Below the pieces are notes generated by a model. The model saw only the letters and a list, made by a program, of their open reading frames with translations, had not been told where the DNA came from and made no database searches. Shown piece by piece: positions 7,091 to 9,544 of a DNA stretch of 9,544 bases; the stretch's first letter is position 1, and each line of letters begins with the position of its first letter. The DNA comes from Prevotella sp. UBA3208 (GTDB lineage: Bacteria > Bacteroidota > Bacteroidia > Bacteroidales > Bacteroidaceae), in contig DEWO01000039.1 of NCBI GenBank assembly GCA_002363695.1, positions 6,542-16,085 of the forward strand, read 5' to 3'. The position numbers and the translations under genes were made by a program.

Positions 7091-7122
7091 CAAAAGTAAC
7101 AAAAAAAACGGAAATCCACAAA
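7091..7122 (-). promoter_or_regulatory. Consensus Bacteroidetes promoter of the HerA-thioredoxin operon
   Basis: On the minus strand TTTG (7122-7119), a 20-base spacer and TACTTTTG (7098-7091) form the best match in this window to the TTTG/TAnnTTTG promoter of the phylum's primary sigma factor. Transcription should start near 7086, giving a leader of about 20-25 bases before ATG 7063. This also decides the start of the ATPase gene, since an upstream TTG in frame overlaps the box. Confidence 0.82.
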
Positions 7123-7161
7123 TAAGGGCGATTCTTTTTCACCCATTACACATCCTCGACA

Positions 7162-7319
7162 TTATGACATCAGCCAAAGTCGCAGCAGTTGGTCGTCAAT
7201 ATAGTATGCGCCTGCTTCCGTAGAAAGAAAGTGGTACTCCATCAGTTTCTTTGTGGCGGCCTGCACACTACTGGCTGATTTAAGATGATGCTTGCGGATA
7301 AAGAACACTGAGATAAAAA
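7162..7319 (-). pseudogene. Remnant of an AAA ATPase C-terminus
   Basis: On the minus strand a frame ending at TAA 7164-7162 reads FIRKHHLKSASSVQAATKK, then MEYHFLSTEAGAYYIDDQL and LRLWLMS. This strongly resembles the winged-helix segment near the C-terminus of Bacteroidetes ATP-binding proteins of the ATPase_2 type, which typically read like FxKKYxLxSASSVQxAxKxLxEKxxI and then xYDxFFxLWL. Only about 50 residues of a protein usually near 370-400 residues remain; the P-loop part is absent. The similarity fades at the alaS terminator, and an in-frame stop lies just beyond it. A GTG about 48 codons before the stop could in principle start a tiny gene, but no promoter or ribosome site supports it. 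It is most likely a decayed fragment. Family match is from memory. Confidence 0.62.
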
Positions 7320-7344
7320 AAGGTCTCCCGCAGTGGGAGACCTT
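7315..7344 (-). terminator. Intrinsic terminator of alaS
   Basis: A perfect 10-bp stem (7320-7329 with 7335-7344, AAGGTCTCCC/GGGAGACCTT) has a 5-base loop and, on the minus strand, runs into a stretch of T's (complement of 7315-7319). It lies 32 bases past the alaS stop codon, so it ends the alaS transcript and should silence the ATPase remnant behind it. Confidence 0.9.
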
Positions 7345-7376
7345 ATCTTGTTATGAGTAGGAAATGATTCTGGCTA

Positions 7377-9544
7377 TTACAGCTTTGCCAACTCAATGAC
7401 CTTGTCTACAGCAGCGCTGAGGCCGTCGACATTCTTACCGCCGGCTTGGGCGAAGTGGGGCTGACCACCGCCGCCGCCTTGGATGAGCTTGGCAGCCTCG
7501 CGAACCATCTGTCCGGCATTCAGGCCGTGGTCGCTCACCATGTCGTCGCTCATCATGATGCTGAGCTGGGGTTTCTGGTTGTCGTGAGAACCGATGACGC
7601 AGAGCAGCGAACCCTCGACGGCAGCACGAATCTTGAAAGCCAGGTCCTTGGCTGCAGCAGGCGACATAGGCAGTACGTTGGCAATGACGGTCACGCCATT
7701 CACCATGCGGGCCTTCTCGACCATTCGCTGGGCGGCACGCTCAACGGCCTGTGCCTGGAATCCTTCTATCTCCTTCTTCATGTGGTCGTGCTCCTCGATA
7801 TACTTCTGGATGACGCCCTGCAGGTCCTTGGCGTTGTTGAAGAACGACTTGATGTTCTTCAGGATGTCCTCCATCTGGTAGAGACGCTCCTCGCAGTCCT
7901 GACCTGTAGTGGCCTCGATACGGCGGATGCCGGCAGCCACACTGCTCTCAGAGAGTATCTTGAAGAAGCCGATGCGTCCTGTCGAGCTGGCATGAATACC
8001 ACCGCAGAACTCGCACGAAGGTCCGAAGCGTACCACGCGCACCTTGTCGCCGTATTTCTCGCCGAACAGGGCAATGGCCCCCAGCTTCTTAGCTTCGTCG
8101 AAGGGCACGTCGCGATGTTCGTCAATGTGGATGTCCTGACGAATCATGTCGTTGACCATGCGCTCTACCTGGCGCAGCTGCTCGTCGCTGACCTTCTCGA
8201 AGTGCGAGAAGTCGAAGCGCAGCGTGTCTGGCGATACGAACGAACCCTTCTGCTCCACGTGGTCGCCTAAGATCTGCTTCAGGGCATAGTCCAACAGGTG
8301 TGTAGCCGTGTGGTTGGCTGCCGAGGCATTGCGCTTGTCAGTATCCACGCAGGCCATGAACTCAGCCGTCGGGTCTTTAGGCAGTTGCTTGACGATGTGT
8401 ACGCTCTGGTTGTTCTCGCGCTTGGTGTCGATGATGTCAATGGTCTCGTTCTCGTTGCAGAGCACACCGCAGTCGCCGACCTGTCCACCCATCTCGCCAT
8501 AGAACGGTGTTGCGTCCAGCACGAGCTCGTAGAACTCGTTCTTCTTCTGGGTCACCTTGCGGTAGCGCAGGATGTGACAGTTGTACTCCGTATAGTCGTA
8601 GCCAACGAACTGCTGTTCGCCAGCCTTCAGCTCTGTCCAGTCGCTGTTCTCGACAGCAGCGGCATTGCGGGCACGCTCCTTCTGCTTCTGCATCTCCACA
8701 TTGAACTGCTCCTCGTCCACGCTGAAACCGTTCTCACGGCAAATCAGCTCTGTCAGGTCGAGGGGGAATCCATAGGTGTCGAACAGACGGAAGGCCTGCA
8801 CGCCGTCCAGCTGTGTCTTGCCCTGTGCCTTCAGTTCGCTCATGGCTTTGTCAATCATCGAGATACCCTTGTCGAGTGTGCGCAGGAACGACTCTTCCTC
8901 CTCCTTGATGACCTTCGTAATCAGCTGCTGCTGAGCCTTCAGCTCGGGGAAGGCGTCGCCCATCTCGTACACCAGCGTGGGAACGAGCTTATAGAGGAAA
9001 CCGTCCTTCTGGCCGAGGAAGGTGTAGGCATAGCGTACTGCACGGCGCAGAATGCGGCGGATGACGTAGCCGGCCTTGGCATTCGAGGGCAGCTGGCCGT
9101 CGGCAATCGAGAAGGATACGGCACGCAAGTGGTCGGCACAGACACGCATGGCGATGTTGATGTCGTCCTGCTGCTTGTCAATGGGATTTACAGTCTCTTC
9201 CTCGAAGGTCGTATACTTCAGCCCTGTGATGTCCTGCTCGGCCTTGATGATGGGCTGGAAGATGTCCGTGTCGTAGTTCGAGTGCTTGCCCTGCATCATG
9301 CGTACCAGGCGCTCGAAGCCCATACCCGTGTCGATAACGTTCATCGAGAGTTTCTCCAGCGAACCGTCGGCCTTGCGGTTGAACTGCATGAAGACGAGGT
9401 TCCATATCTCAATGACCTGCGGGTCGTCCTGGTTCACCAGCTCACGGCCCGTCTTGCCTGATGCCTTGCGCTGCTCAGGGGTACGCGAGTCGACGTGGAT
9501 TTCCGAGCAGGGACCGCAAGGGCCCGTGTCGCCCATCTCCCAGA
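7377..9544 (-). CDS. alaS: Alanyl-tRNA synthetase, N-terminus beyond window edge
   Basis: The frame is open from the window edge to TAA at 7379-7377, giving 722 complete codons or so of an enzyme usually near 870 residues; roughly 150 N-terminal residues lie outside. It charges tRNA-Ala in the cytoplasm and edits mischarged Ser and Gly. Counting from the Met at 9536 (an internal residue in the conserved [16 protein letters not shown], not a start): [10 protein letters not shown] (69-78) is class II motif 3; [20 protein letters not shown] (151-170) belongs to the tRNA-binding helical region; the editing-site zinc ligands appear as HTATH (409-413) and CGGIH (511-515); a coiled coil runs about 550-610; and the C-Ala domain ends with [14 protein letters not shown] (687-700). 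All expected residues are present. A strong terminator follows; the promoter is outside the window. Confidence 0.97.
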   Translation of the reverse strand, partial: WEMGDTGPCGPCSEIHVDSRTPEQRKASGKTGRELVNQDDPQVIEIWNLVFMQFNRKADGSLEKLSMNVIDTGMGFERLVRMMQGKHSNYDTDIFQPIIKAEQDITGLKYTTFEEETVNPIDKQQDDINIAMRVCADHLRAVSFSIADGQLPSNAKAGYVIRRILRRAVRYAYTFLGQKDGFLYKLVPTLVYEMGDAFPELKAQQQLITKVIKEEEESFLRTLDKGISMIDKAMSELKAQGKTQLDGVQAFRLFDTYGFPLDLTELICRENGFSVDEEQFNVEMQKQKERARNAAAVENSDWTELKAGEQQFVGYDYTEYNCHILRYRKVTQKKNEFYELVLDATPFYGEMGGQVGDCGVLCNENETIDIIDTKRENNQSVHIVKQLPKDPTAEFMACVDTDKRNASAANHTATHLLDYALKQILGDHVEQKGSFVSPDTLRFDFSHFEKVSDEQLRQVERMVNDMIRQDIHIDEHRDVPFDEAKKLGAIALFGEKYGDKVRVVRFGPSCEFCGGIHASSTGRIGFFKILSESSVAAGIRRIEATTGQDCEERLYQMEDILKNIKSFFNNAKDLQGVIQKYIEEHDHMKKEIEGFQAQAVERAAQRMVEKARMVNGVTVIANVLPMSPAAAKDLAFKIRAAVEGSLLCVIGSHDNQKPQLSIMMSDDMVSDHGLNAGQMVREAAKLIQGGGGGQPHFAQAGGKNVDGLSAAVDKVIELAKL

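Noticed and set aside
7446..9461. Two long open frames (274 and 387 codons) on the plus strand across alaS
   Set aside because: Both are in exact codon register with alaS on the opposite strand. Stops there would need sense codons TTA, CTA or TCA, which this gene rarely uses. The plus-strand translations show no recognisable domain.
1..9544. Search for CRISPR arrays, tRNA or rRNA genes, insertion sequences and attachment sites
   Set aside because: I saw no regularly spaced repeats, no cloverleaf or rRNA-like stretch, no transposase or integrase frame, and no terminal inverted repeats.

Overview
The window looks like ordinary chromosomal DNA from a Bacteroidetes bacterium, most likely a Prevotella-type member of the Bacteroidales. 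The main evidence is the promoter type: five intergenic sites carry TAnnTTTG, the Bacteroidetes -7 box, in each case followed by C. None of the starts I chose has a strong Shine-Dalgarno sequence. The gene families (DUF3822, HerA-like DUF853 ATPase, secreted TlpA-type thioredoxin, short Sfp-type transferase) also fit. Genus is an inference.

Left part (1-3927): a divergent promoter region at 575-629 fires both ways. Leftwards it drives a 29-residue single-pass membrane peptide whose stop overlaps the start of a DUF3822 gene, which runs off the window. Rightwards it drives a Dda/RecD2-like SF1B helicase, then rmuC with its own promoter squeezed into the 18-bp gap, then a 4'-phosphopantetheinyl transferase overlapping rmuC by 17 bp. 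Three of these starts (574, 630, 2064) lie only about 6-9 bases beyond the promoter box, so their mRNAs should be leaderless or nearly so.

Middle (3928-7122): a YpfJ-type zinc metallopeptidase gene with its own promoter and an A-rich leader meets, tail to tail, a leftward pair: a HerA-like ATPase followed after 20 bp by a secreted thioredoxin. A hairpin with T-rich tracts on both sides separates the convergent genes. The HerA gene has the best promoter in the window (TTTG, 20-base spacer, TACTTTTG).

Right part (7123-9544): a short remnant of an AAA ATPase C-terminus sits just behind a strong terminator, and then alanyl-tRNA synthetase fills the rest, its N-terminus lying outside the window.

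I do not see a new defence, CRISPR, mobile or biosynthetic system. The most interesting points are the small coupled membrane peptide with DUF3822, the near-leaderless promoter layout, and the ATPase remnant.
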